From Perkinsus olseni (taxonomy: Eukaryota > Perkinsozoa > Perkinsida > Perkinsidae), in contig JABANP010000439.1 of assembly GCA_013115135.1 (NCBI GenBank), positions 1-44,572 on the forward strand: 44,572 nt of DNA, written 5' to 3'. Of this stretch, positions 1-9,092 are shown piece after piece (the first letter of the stretch is position 1; every line of letters starts with the position of its first letter). The position numbers were made by a program, and so were the translations under genes. The notes beneath the pieces are model-generated. The model was not told where the DNA came from. It did not search any database and saw only the letters and a list, made by a program, of their open reading frames with translations.

Positions 1-1559
1 CCATACAACGCCATCTCTGGTCGATGTCAACCAGGGACTAGTAGTCCCCGGACTACCAGAGCTACATAGATCATCTCACGCCCAGGTCGGGTTTCGGCCT
101 ACCTTCAGAGCAGCCGCGCGTCTGTGGTTGAATTCTTCAGGGACCGCAGCATCAGCGAGATACCTCTACAGAATCTCTCTCTCGTTCCTGCTGCATCGTA
201 TTTTTCTACTTGATGCGAGCTTGTAACATATGTCACTGGCAGGCGCAGTTTCAGGTCCTCAAACCGGGTCACCCTTACATGCACGCATCCGAGCTAACTG
301 GCCGCACGAGAGGAGACGCAGTTGTGAGGAGACAGTACAGTACAGCCTTTCCGGTCATCGGACGGCGAACTGGACGCACCTCTCAACCATGCTATCCGGT
401 TGAGTATACGGAGAGAAAGGCTCAACAGCCGCCTTGTGGTACTCCTCAATTCTGACACCTCTATCGCAGAATCGCGCGCCGTACCTGCAACCTCACAACC
501 CTTTCTTAACAAGAGCATACAAACCTCAACGTACCGATCTTTCGGGATGAGAGCAGGAGCAGCCCAGCTAGGTGGGACGTCATCCACGGTGAGAGGTCTA
601 GGCAAGTCGTACACGCCGATAAGATACGCCTGGGGGACCGTGGGCCGTTGGGGTTCTGATACACGTTTTAACAGCACCGGGTTTTAACAGCCTGGGCTGA
701 CCTTCTCCCGGTGCGTTCTCTTGGCTGGCCCCACTTCCGTCGGCAGCCTGCTGCTCGCTTCCAGGGTTAGTGAAGACATTGAATCGCTCATGTGCCGCAA
801 AAACACTGTTTAATATTATATATTAACCGCGTGATCCACGCATCATTAACCAGCAGAAGTCTCAGCCACCGGCGAGATCGACGACATTCTGTGGCCTGCT
901 GCTACACGGCCGAACCTACCGACCCCTACCCGCCAACTTGGCAGTGCCAAGCGAGAAATCACTGAAGCTACCTTCAACACTGCCTTCAACGATTTTCTCA
1001 ACGGCAAGGCCCCTTCCAAGCGACGAGATCGTCGACGGCTTAAGCAGACCACTGGAGCACTCCGTCAAAATCGTCTCCATCATCTTCAAAGTCTTTGAGG
1101 TCCCCGGTGATGCGAACGAGTTTGCGTCCTACTCCAAGGCAAAGTTGGCAGTGGCAAACATAGATACATCGAAGCAACTACTGTAGCAACAAAACACATT
1201 CCAGCCGGACTAAATGACAATCACCACGCACAGACCCTGAGAATCCTGCTGCGTAAGCAAGGGTCGTGATACCTTACTCAGTGAGTAGTACCCACGCTGA
1301 GTATCTGATGATGAGTTCCTCACCCATGAGCGTCGTTTGCCGAACGACCGAGTCGTCGAAAACATTCAACATGGGAGAAAAGCGACGGTTAAGAGAAACA
1401 TTTGCGCAACTCGGACACTGCAAAAGTGCCGACATCCTGGGTTTAGGCAACAGAATAGCTTCCTTGCAAAAGCAGCTTTGACCCACGTAGATCGCAACAA
1501 TTGCAAAAGTTGAAGTTGCGAAAGCACGGCCAAGTTGCAAAGACCACTTTACCCAGAGC
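1..1559. other. No gene resolved (retroelement-flanking sequence)
   Basis: Reading frames here are short and none gives a recognisable product. The longest is a minus-strand 127-codon frame (294-677), which shows no family motif I know. A plus-strand frame near 938-1186 is similarly anonymous. Because the Gag-like gene just to the right reads leftwards, remnants of its downstream polyprotein might be expected here, but I see no reverse transcriptase, protease or integrase motif. I leave this stretch uncalled. Confidence 0.3.
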
Positions 1560-2248
1560 AGGCCGCTTGTAGCGGAGCTTCTCCGTGTTCAGGTAGATGT
1601 CGATGTTGGTCAAGCTAGAATCCGAGCGGGTCTTGCTCGTCGATAGCGCTACTAGACTCACCTGGGAGTCTTTCACCGTCGTTGTTGTCGGAGTCCTCTT
1701 CGCCTTAACTCTGTCGAAGATCATTTTCCTCTGCTCCACAGGCATCGGACCGATGCCATCGGTCTCAGCTCCTTGGCTTGACAAGCCCGAGCAAAATGGC
1801 CTTGGCCGGAACACCTCATGCACGTGATAGGTCCTTTCATCAGGGAGGGACATGCTGCAGACGCTTCCGGATGGCTAACCATACCGCACGTTCTGCAACG
1901 ACAAGTAGGAAGAGTCACGTCCGAGGCAGGGCAGAGCACAGTAGAGTGATCATTGGAGAGACATCGCTGACACTTGAAGGTCTTTATGTGGTCATTGGTG
2001 ATAGTAGCCTCGACGTTGTTGGCTTCAGCTTGTCGGAGTGACCGGTTGTGGAAGGGACGGGAGATATCGACGATCTCCTCTTGAAAGTCAAGCGCGGAAG
2101 CCGATGGTGACTTGGTCTTGGACTTCTTGGATAGAACTCGACACACGTGCCTTGTGATGTCCTTCAACCGGTCTAGGTCCTTGTAGATGGCAGCATCCTT
2201 GATCTCCGATATGAGCTTGTGCTTGACACGGTCGGAGAGCCGGTGAGG

Positions 2249-2563
2249 ACCGTTCAGTACAGTGACAACTCGTAGAAATTTCATTCGTACAAGCCTGATC
2301 CGTACAGTTTCCAGACGTACAGTCTTGGGCCATACACTGACGACTCGTACAGTATCCAGCGGTAAAGTTTCAGCCCATACACTGATAACCCGTACACTGA
2401 CGATCCGTACAGTATCCAGTGGTACACTTCCAGTACGTACAGTGACAAGTCGTACAGTTCCGACTCGTACAGTTGAAACTCGTACAGTAGAAACTCGTAC
2501 AGTATTATTTCGTGCATCGAATTTTCGTACTTTTCGGAATCTTCGTACAGCTGGGCAATTTTT
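2249..2563 (+). repeat. 15-bp tandem array, left arm
   Basis: About twenty imperfect units with a strict 15-nt period, each starting CGTACAGT or a close variant and followed by seven variable bases. Because 15 is a multiple of three the array is open in several frames and reads as a degenerate pentapeptide (RTVxx on plus, LYxxx on minus). That is a consequence of periodicity and I do not regard it as a gene. Confidence 0.85.
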
Positions 2564-2683
2564 TACTCATTATTTTTGCGCCGCGCAAAAATATTGATAA
2601 AAAGTTGCCCGCGCGCCCCGAGCGCGACTTTCTCCTGATTGACGACTCTGGCCACTCCTCCCCTGTTAGCTTACTGTTGGGAT

Positions 2684-2748
2684 CGATCCCGGGTCATCCG
2701 CTTGAAAACAGGCGCTCCTATCACTACGCCAATTTCGCGTCCGCGAAA
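2684..2748 (-). other. tRNA-like sequence inside the foldback element
   Basis: Read on the minus strand, a TGGCGTAGTGATAGG segment resembles a Pol III A-box and, about 40 nt later, CCCGGGATCGATCCC resembles a B-box/T-arm. The acceptor stem is not formed. It lies in the central, non-repeated part of the foldback element. Confidence 0.4.
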
Positions 2749-2888
2749 CATTAGAATCCATCAAACCGACTAATTTTTGTCAGTTACCAGGTGTGCAGTG
2801 CATCATCCTCTGGGTCCTCGAGGTCTGTGGCCTTGAGTGTTAGCCCTTCTCCGAGAAGGCTTCTCATCGATAGATGTCACGAGCTGGA

Positions 2889-2909
2889 GGTATCCCCGCC
2901 GGGGATACC
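2889..2909. repeat. Perfect inverted repeat, 9-bp stem, 3-nt loop
   Basis: GGTATCCCC-GCC-GGGGATACC lies at the centre of the foldback element and is followed by two copies of TGGGCATT(A/G)A. It may be part of the element's internal structure. Confidence 0.6.
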
Positions 2910-3099
2910 CTGGGCATTAATATCTACCCGTGGGCATTGAACCCTTTTGCCTTCTGGGTTGGAAATGGGTTTTCAGGCGAGTTGGTTAAGACAATGGTTT
3001 TTCACGTAAGTAGTATAAGTTCTAATCTCCCTGAAGGAGTTTTAGCTATCTAAATAACCCCTCCACAAATTTTGCGTAAGGAGGCAGCTATACCGAATA

Positions 3100-3360
3100 A
3101 CACTGTACGAATAGAGCTTGTACCGCTGAATACTGTATGAATGGTCAGTGGTCGGCTGGATAGTGTACGAATTGTCACTGTATCTGTGGACACTGTACTG
3201 AACGACACTGTATTACTGGCAACTGTTCGAACTGTCACTGCACGACTTATCACTGTACGGCCTGAAAGTGTACGAGATACTCTTGTATCAATGAAAGGAG
3301 TACCGAATAAAGCCTGTACGAGCCCGGGGGTGTACCAGTTGTCACTGTACCAGTTGTCAC
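3100..3360 (-). repeat. 15-bp tandem array, right arm (inverted copy)
   Basis: The same 15-nt period as at 2249-2563 but in the opposite orientation (ACTGTACG core on plus). The phrase GCTGGATA(C/G)TGTACGA occurs in both arrays when they are read on opposite strands. Together they form the long inverted ends of the foldback element. Confidence 0.8.
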
Positions 3361-4069
3361 TCACCCCGGAGAGCCCATGGTAGAAATAGATGCTGACCTT
3401 CTAAGAGGATCTTCAGCCTTGTTACCGATCTGTCGTCGCTCTCGCCGGTCCAGTAGTTGGTTACCCCGTTGCTGTGGGACCCGAGAAAGGATAGATCTGC
3501 CTTGTCGACCGTCTTCTTGGCTTTGGTGGCTGCCTCATCGTTACTGATGTTGACAGACTTACTAGTCTTTCGACTGGGCTTCGCAGTGTCATCGGTAGGG
3601 AAACTCTGTTGGCTGGGTGTGGGGATGTCTTCATACTGTGCATCGTCTGAGACGATTCATCTCGGACATTGCGTTGCAGAGAGCTGCCATTTGATTCGAC
3701 AGCATCTTGTTGGTCTCATCAAGTTGGTTGGTTAGGGCTTGGAACATCTCCTTATTGACTTTTCTGTTAGTCTCGATGATGTGGGTCGTCGCTTCAACCA
3801 GCAAAGGTTGTAGAGTGCCTAGTTTTGATCCCGGTAGAATGCGCGGAGTCGTCGGGGTCATCCGCTTTAGAAGGGTTAGTCATATATCAACACAGATCAG
3901 AGTCAAGGGGGATCAAAAGTCTTACAGTTTTGGCTTTCAATCGAACCTCAGCTACACCGTTTCATGCAGAGTCTGCATTGCAGACAGCCGTTTCAAGATA
4001 CGAGTATCTTTGCGCATCTTGCGATGCATCGCACATCGCCCCGATAAGAAACTATGCTCATGCTGATCC

Positions 4070-4150
4070 AAGTGGCGGATGACCAGAAGACAGCGGTGGA
4101 AAGATTGGATTCTAGATGGCAAAACTCGGGTGTTGTGTTCTCAATCAGCC
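4070..4150. repeat. Dispersed copy of protease intron-1 sequence
   Basis: About 80 bp here closely matches 17107-17184, inside intron 1 of the papain-like protease gene, in the same orientation. Shared blocks include AGTGGCGGATGAC, GAAGACAGC and GGGTGTTGTGTTCTCAATCA. No protease coding sequence accompanies this copy. It is either a dispersed repeat that also colonised the intron or the trace of a lost paralogue. Confidence 0.7.
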
Positions 4151-4278
4151 AATCTGTTTACACCTTCGGACGACCGGACCCCCATAATGTGCACAACAGC
4201 CCACGGTTGACGACGTCAAAAGCTAGCACACAAGGCAAATCATGAAATGGCCATCAAATACAGGCTCGCTCAGTAAAC

Positions 4279-7200
4279 TCATTCTTCGCTCTCAACTAGC
4301 TTCCCTGAAATCAATGCCGCGAAACAGACTGCAAGAACGGCAGACTGACCGCCGCAGGAGCTTACCTCCCTCAACAACGTAATGCACATCGTGAACTTCT
4401 GCTAACTTCTCCGTGTTGTGGCTGACCGACAGGACTCCCGTCGTCGGCGGCAAATTCTTCCGCAGAATCTTGTAGAGCTGAGCGTGCTGGTCAGCAGCTA
4501 AGTTGCTCGTGCCTGCGCCATCAACTCAGTGTCGCTACAATCAACTTCGCCAGCCTACTTTCGTCTAGGAAGAGCCACTCGGGCTTACTGAGGAGCGCAT
4601 GGGCCATCTCAAGTCGCTGGGCCTCGCCAGCAGAGAGAATCATCGACCAGTGCTCACGACGGTCCAAAGGATGTGGAGGGAGTAGTGCGGTATTCGGCAA
4701 CTTGGTAACCGAAGACCCGAATAGCGGTACCTCCAGAGGCGTGGGCGGAGCGAAGCTCGTAGAGAGAAGCTGAAGGAGGACAGAACGTGAGATCACGCAT
4801 AGAGAGATTCCGCCAAGTTGGCGGCTACTTCGCAGAGGGCTGTGAATAGCCAAAAGGAAACGGTAACAGTATGCATATCATAAGGCCGAGGTTGAAACAG
4901 AAGACAGTGGGCCAATTGGCATCTAGCACTGATTAACGAGCAGCACAGAGGAGCGCGAAGTCTAAGCCAGAAAGAAAGTTCCACTCAAGCCATTTGGTCG
5001 CACGGTTAACGTGCATGCTTGCGATCCGAAATATCCCAAGATCGATTCCCGGCTCTGACTAATTTACTATACTCCCTCCGGCTACAGCTTATGTAGCCAC
5101 TAATCGATTACACTGAATCCAACGTAGCACCACACATGATACTATTGCAACTATCAACTTATTAGTCTAGACTGGGTGCTCCCAGAATTGTCCTTTACGC
5201 GTTCAATTCAAGGCCGGGAGCGCTCCCTGAATTCAGGAGAGGTCAGCTGAACACCCCCAGAGATTCCCAGAATTTCCTCTTCTCTCAACTCGCGGTCAAT
5301 CAGCATTACGTGAGTTAGCCCGACTAAGTGAAGAACACATTCGATCTGCCGATCAGAGTATGTCGAGATATCCTCAGGATAGCAGACAGCCTCTCGAAGG
5401 GAACCTGCATTGGCCTGCTATGTACAGCAGAGGGAATCTTGCATTCTTACCATCTCTCAACGGAGCTTTCCTAGAGGGCAGGAACAAGGACCTGTCTCCA
5501 GGCGGCATGCTCAGACGAGACTTCGGGCTGACGAATCTGCAAGGAATCTTTCATCCCGCAAAAGCCCCGGGTGGACCAAAGATACCAAGCCAAGCGTTCA
5601 CTTACGGCCAAACCCCGGCGAGCGCTCTAAGGAGACTCGTCTTGCCGCTGCCTTCAGGCCCGCTAAGCAGCGCCCATTCCCCTTTGCCGATCTTCAAGTT
5701 CACTTTGGTGAGGAGGGCCAGATCGTCCTCTCCCTTGCCGGGTAGGAAGAAGAGGCCCTTCGCCTCCGTAGGGGTGTAGATGTCACAGGACTCGAGCGAG
5801 AGTTTATCGTCATCACCTGACGACCGACCAATGCGCAGCCTATCAGTAACCGTGAAGCGGAACGAACACGCGAGCCGATGGAGCTGGGCGAGGGTATTAT
5901 TCTAAACATGCTGAATATGCTTGTAGCATATAGAGAAGACATTGAAAATGCAGAGAAAGCGACGCAGAGGACATCATCGCAGAAGTGGGCATCACAGCAT
6001 CACCATCCTGTGAGCTCACAGCGGGAAGAGAACTCTCGTCGAGACAGCCAGCCAGCCTTCGCCAGGCATGACGAGCTCATCAGCGAAGCTCAAAGTGATC
6101 AAGCAGCAGTTGCTGAATAGAGCGTCCTTGCCGCTGCCGTCAACTTCAAATCGAGAATTGCTGAAATCGATCTGGCCCCATGGACTCACCAGGAACTGCC
6201 TTCAAACCACTCCTCGACTTCGATAGCAGATTCAGGGCCGACTCAAATTCGTAGAGACGATTGCCTGCCGCCCTCCACTTGATGATGATACCTGACCAAC
6301 TACTCTCGGTTCCCTTCTGCCGAGAAGTACACCATTTCTGTTGTGCAGAAAGTCGCACGGAAACCCGGGGGTGTCAGAAATATTCGTGCGTGCAGACCTC
6401 TGTGGGACAGCTGAGCTGCTGATGTTACGCTGGCGTTGGGTTATACTGTATGCTCCAGCTGCAGCATACCATAAACTCAGTTGATCACATTCCAAGATCA
6501 TCAACTCACTATTACTGTATCATCCATAACCAGCACACAGCCGGAAGAACGAGCTCCTCGCCTTCGCCTGCTAACCCGTTCTCACCGTAGGATTGCACGA
6601 ACCACCTTAGAGCCTCCAGGACGTATCGTAGGGCGTGCACTGTCTGGTTCAAGTGGCCAAGGGTAATCTCACTGGAGAAGTACGCTCCCGATAGAACCTA
6701 ACAACTAACCAATCGACCGATCATCGAGCTAAAATGCGACAACCCGAAGTCCAGGACGTACGAAGAGAGGAAAGATGTTGCCGGTGTACTCAAAGAACGA
6801 GTCGAACAGCTTCAACCGCTTCGTCACGAACATGGATTCGTATCTGAAAAATACCGGCTGTGAGGATCGAACCTCCGCGGCTCAATAGTCCCTACGTTAT
6901 GCGCTTGATGTTCATGAAACTCCTCTCTAGTCTGGACAGCTCTCGGCCTGCAATGCATAGCCTACACGCCTCCAACAGCTGCCCCAGCCCACCTTGCGCA
7001 TGGAGCATCGCTACGGCCTCCCCATGATCTCTGATTCTGATGAGATCCGATCGGAAGTCCGCCTCGACTCGCTGCGCTGCGTAGTCGAGGACCTGCCCAC
7101 AACGCATCAGCAGAACTCCTTCTCATTAATGCTTACGATCAATCGCTGGCCGACCAAGTGGGTACCCAGGGAGCCCAGAAGGCAGTATATCAGGGACGTG

Positions 7201-8198
7201 TATCTGCAACAGCGAGATGTCCTCGGTGGTTGTTGCTGCCGCTAGCGGGAAAAACCAGCTCGTGCTTACAGTAGCCATCCCGGGAGTCGGAGACCGTGAA
7301 CGCCGAACGCGTCGATAGGGGACAATCGAAACAACAACGGCAAGAAGACAACTGAGAGAGAGGAGTTCTCATTACTGTGGGGGCTGACTACCCACCTAGA
7401 GTCCCTCCAGAGAGCATCATGCCCGACACGAGAGCCCAACTGGCATCAGTAAAAACGTTAACCTGAAGAAATTCCGATTCTGGAACGGCGTAAAATCACT
7501 TGGTCTCACATCGTTAGCTATCCGCTGATCAGGATTGTCCAAAGTCGTCGTCCTCGTCGTGGAGCCCTCCAGACCAACCAGTTGCATGCGATAGTGACTG
7601 AAGGAAGGTCAAATGAGAAGACCTTCGCCGAGGATGGCTGAGCCCTCACGCCGCGTCCTTCAACCACATCTTCTGCAGCCTCGCTGTGTGATGGGCTCGC
7701 CACTCCAAGAGGAACATCGAGCGGAGGTACATTCCGTAGGCCGAGAGGAGGATGTCCCCGAGGACGCAGAAAATCTGCGGGGATGAGAGGCAGTCGGTGG
7801 AGAGGCTCGCGAGTAGACTTCTTACAAAATTGAAGATGTTGAGGAGGAAGTTTTCAAAGTCTTTGGCTTGGATGCAGTTCCAATAGCGAGCGGTGATGTC
7901 GTTGACCAAATAGGAAAGTCCAACATTGCACAGGGAGAGCAGAGTGAGCACCTAAACACCGGCTTGGGGAACCAAGATTAATAACAATACATCGGCTGTG
8001 TGGTCTAGTGGTATGATTCTCGCTTAGGGTGCGAGAGGTCCCGAGTTCAATTCTCGGCACAGCCCATTCCCAACAACTCACCATCGCGTATCTCCATGAG
8101 CTTTTCTTTCCCGTTCTTCCCGAAAAGTACGGCCGAACCAACGATAACATCTTGTTCACCTCTAAAGGGTTCGTGCTGCCTGAAAATGGCACGATCAT
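4279..8198 (-). CDS. ABC half-transporter, SbmA/ABCD-like membrane domain plus ATPase
   Basis: Spliced exons: 8198-8082, 7951-7826, 7774-7650, 7597-7463, 7439-7396, 7351-7270, 7203-7137, 7092-6993, 6926-6896, 6843-6762, 6697-6586, 6291-6190, 5816-5606, 5536-5451, 5404-5310, 4769-4559, 4512-4366, 4304-4279. They total 1899 nt, encoding 632 aa with every phase matching. The N-terminal membrane domain holds the family hallmark NPDQRIANDV and several hydrophobic helices (for example GWLLYTSLIYCLLGSLG). The ATPase has Walker A GPEGSGKTS, signature LSAGEAQRLEMAHALL, Walker B WLFLDES and H-loop VSHN. ABC_membrane_2 proteins of this kind (bacterial SbmA/YddA, peroxisomal or plastid ABCD) move acyl chains, peptides or cofactors as dimers; substrate and membrane are unknown here. 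Intron 4 appears to be only 23 nt and may be a one-base indel instead. The start ATG is the first in frame. Introns 1, 9 and 16 hold tRNA or tRNA-like sequence. Confidence 0.9.
5005..5066 (+). other. tRNA-like sequence antisense in ABC-transporter intron 16
   Basis: TTGGTCGCACGGTTAACGTG resembles a D-arm/A-box and AAGATCGATTCCCGGC a B-box about 35 nt later. No matching acceptor stem is visible. It sits in the largest intron of the ABC gene (5309-4770), on the opposite strand to the gene. Confidence 0.5.
6844..6895 (-). other. tRNA-like intron (ABC-transporter intron 9, 52 nt)
   Basis: The intron runs GTAGGGACT...TATTTTTCAG and contains GGAGGTTCGATCCTCAC, a T-arm/B-box in the same orientation as the gene. 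Almost the whole intron is tRNA 3'-half-like sequence plus a T-rich acceptor tract. Splicing it out restores the ABC membrane-domain frame exactly. Confidence 0.75.
7994..8065 (+). tRNA. tRNA-Pro (AGG anticodon)
   Basis: The sequence folds as a complete cloverleaf: acceptor GGCTGTG pairs with CACAGCC (7/7), anticodon stem TCTCG pairs with CGAGA around loop CTTAGGG, and the T-arm has the GTTCAATTC loop. A-box (TGGTCTAGTGG) and B-box (GAGTTCAATTC) are intact, and it matches the conserved body of eukaryotic tRNA-Pro. It lies wholly inside intron 1 of the ABC-transporter gene, on the opposite strand. Confidence 0.96.
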
Positions 8199-8584
8199 CC
8201 GCGGAGTTGAAAACTCCGCTGCTGCTGACCTCCTTGTGTGTTCTCCTGCGGTGTCGAGATATTCTCATTGAAGTCTGTCTCAGACCAGCGCAGGTGAAGA
8301 TACTCGAAGACGATAACCGAGACCTGACGAGGGTCCTCGACGACGGTGAGGGCGACCGTGAGAGCTTACCAAGAGGAACCCGAGCATCGCAGCGTATACA
8401 GGCCATGGTTGAGCAGACTTCCGACCCTCGTCATCACCACCGTTAGCTACCGCTGGTGGATGTCCCGCCTGCAGAGGAAGCGCTCGCCCATCTTCACAAT
8501 AATAACCGGCGGAGCGATGATAAGGCGGTTCGTTTAAAACACCGAGGACAATCCGATCACAACAGTGCACGGGGTTCACCTCAC

Positions 8585-8910
8585 CTTGTTGGTGCCGTTC
8601 TCGCTGGGGCCGACGATAAAGGCGTTCATAAGACTGTCGGTACTGATGAGAGACGACTCTATGCCCTGCCTCCACATGAGTGGCTCATCTATCTCTACCA
8701 AATCGCTACCACGAAGGGCTCCGGCCTGAATCACCACATGACCCGGGTTCGATCCCCGGACGCGGCATTTAATCATCTCACCGCCCCTCTGCTGTCCAAA
8801 CCTATTGGCAGCGCCTTATGAGTCAGCCCTGGAGCCTCGCTACACGGGCTAGTAGAAGTGTCATCGCGCGGGGCCGGGTCCACGAGGGAGTCACCACCGG
8901 CGAGCAAAAC
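8585..8910 (-). CDS. Two spliced exons of an unidentified gene
   Basis: Exons 8910-8782 and 8725-8585 join in phase 0 across a 56-nt tRNA-like intron, giving 90 residues without a stop. The second exon ends IVGPSENGTNK, which is faintly P-loop-like (G-x-x-x-x-G-x-x-K), preceded by an acidic stretch (VEIDEPLMWRQGIESS). I considered an F1-ATPase alpha-type subunit because of the order of these segments, but the match is too weak to name. A possible later exon (about 8330-8220) reads SVIVFEYLHLRWSE and stops where the ABC gene begins. An N-terminal exon may begin near 9092. Product unknown. Confidence 0.5.
8726..8781 (-). other. tRNA-like intron, 56 nt (antisense T-arm)
   Basis: GTGAGATGATT...GTGATTCAG encloses, on the plus strand, CCGGGTTCGATCCCCGG, a perfectly paired five-base-pair T-stem with a seven-base loop. 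The tRNA orientation is opposite to the gene. Confidence 0.75.
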
Positions 8911-9092
8911 CTAGGAAGCAGAAAACGAACGCCCGTAGGAAACGCCTGGGCAACTCCCAGTCGTAGAGCAATCGCACCTACCGTTTGAGGAAGCAGCACG
9001 ACTACTAGGCCGCAGAAAAGATGCACCTTGGGAGCCTTCGGGACCACTTTGGAAGATTGAGGACAGAGAATAATGGCTGCAAGGATTCTCAC

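Larger units (their letters stand above)
2242..3366. mobile_element. Foldback-type DNA transposon with 9-bp target duplication
   Basis: The 1125-bp segment is flanked by the direct repeat CGGAGAGCC (2233-2241 and 3367-3375). Its ends are inverted: the left begins GGTGAGGACC and the right, read on the minus strand, begins GGGTGAGTGAC; both then share TACAGTGACAACT. Inside each end is an array of a 15-bp repeat (CGTACAGT core) in opposite orientation, so the ends could fold on each other for about 300 bp. No transposase frame is visible, so it would be non-autonomous. A 9-bp duplication plus long repeat-built inverted ends is typical of foldback and Mutator-related elements (family knowledge). 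The insertion splits the Gag-like gene, and both flanks carry the same GGCTCTCCG in sense with that gene. Confidence 0.7.
1560..3861 (-). pseudogene. Retrotransposon Gag-like gene, frameshifted and interrupted by a foldback element
   Basis: Two parts of a Gag-type nucleocapsid gene lie either side of an inserted element. The N-terminal part (about 3861-3376) is hydrophilic, with a helical segment rich in N, Q, E and K that looks like a coiled coil. The C-terminal part (2284 down to about 1560) has three zinc knuckles of C-x2-C-x4-H-x4/5-C form: one beginning CQRC, one CRTC and one CMRCSGQGHFARAC. Knuckles of this kind bind retroelement RNA. At least two frame changes are needed: one near 3650 and one after the third knuckle near 1760. 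A third mismatch occurs across the insertion. No protease, reverse transcriptase or integrase follows. This is most likely a dead retroelement gene; a cellular zinc-knuckle protein is the alternative. Confidence 0.6.

Noticed and set aside
2262..2597. 111-codon plus-strand ORF with RTVxx pentapeptide repeats
   Set aside because: The reading frame is a by-product of the 15-bp array period; the same array is open on the other strand as LYxxx, and the inverted array at 3.1-3.36 kb behaves likewise.
2242..3366. Interpreting the whole foldback segment as a Gag intron (GTGAGT near 3363)
   Set aside because: The exact 9-bp direct repeats and inverted ends fit a transposon insertion better, and the exon frames do not join cleanly across it.
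5360..5779. 139-codon plus-strand ORF
   Set aside because: Antisense to the ABC-transporter exons carrying the Walker A region.
8576..8776. 66-codon minus-strand ORF running through the tRNA-like sequence (CRVRGSNPGHV)
   Set aside because: The first third translates the antisense T-arm; splicing the 56-nt intron gives a better frame with the upstream exon.
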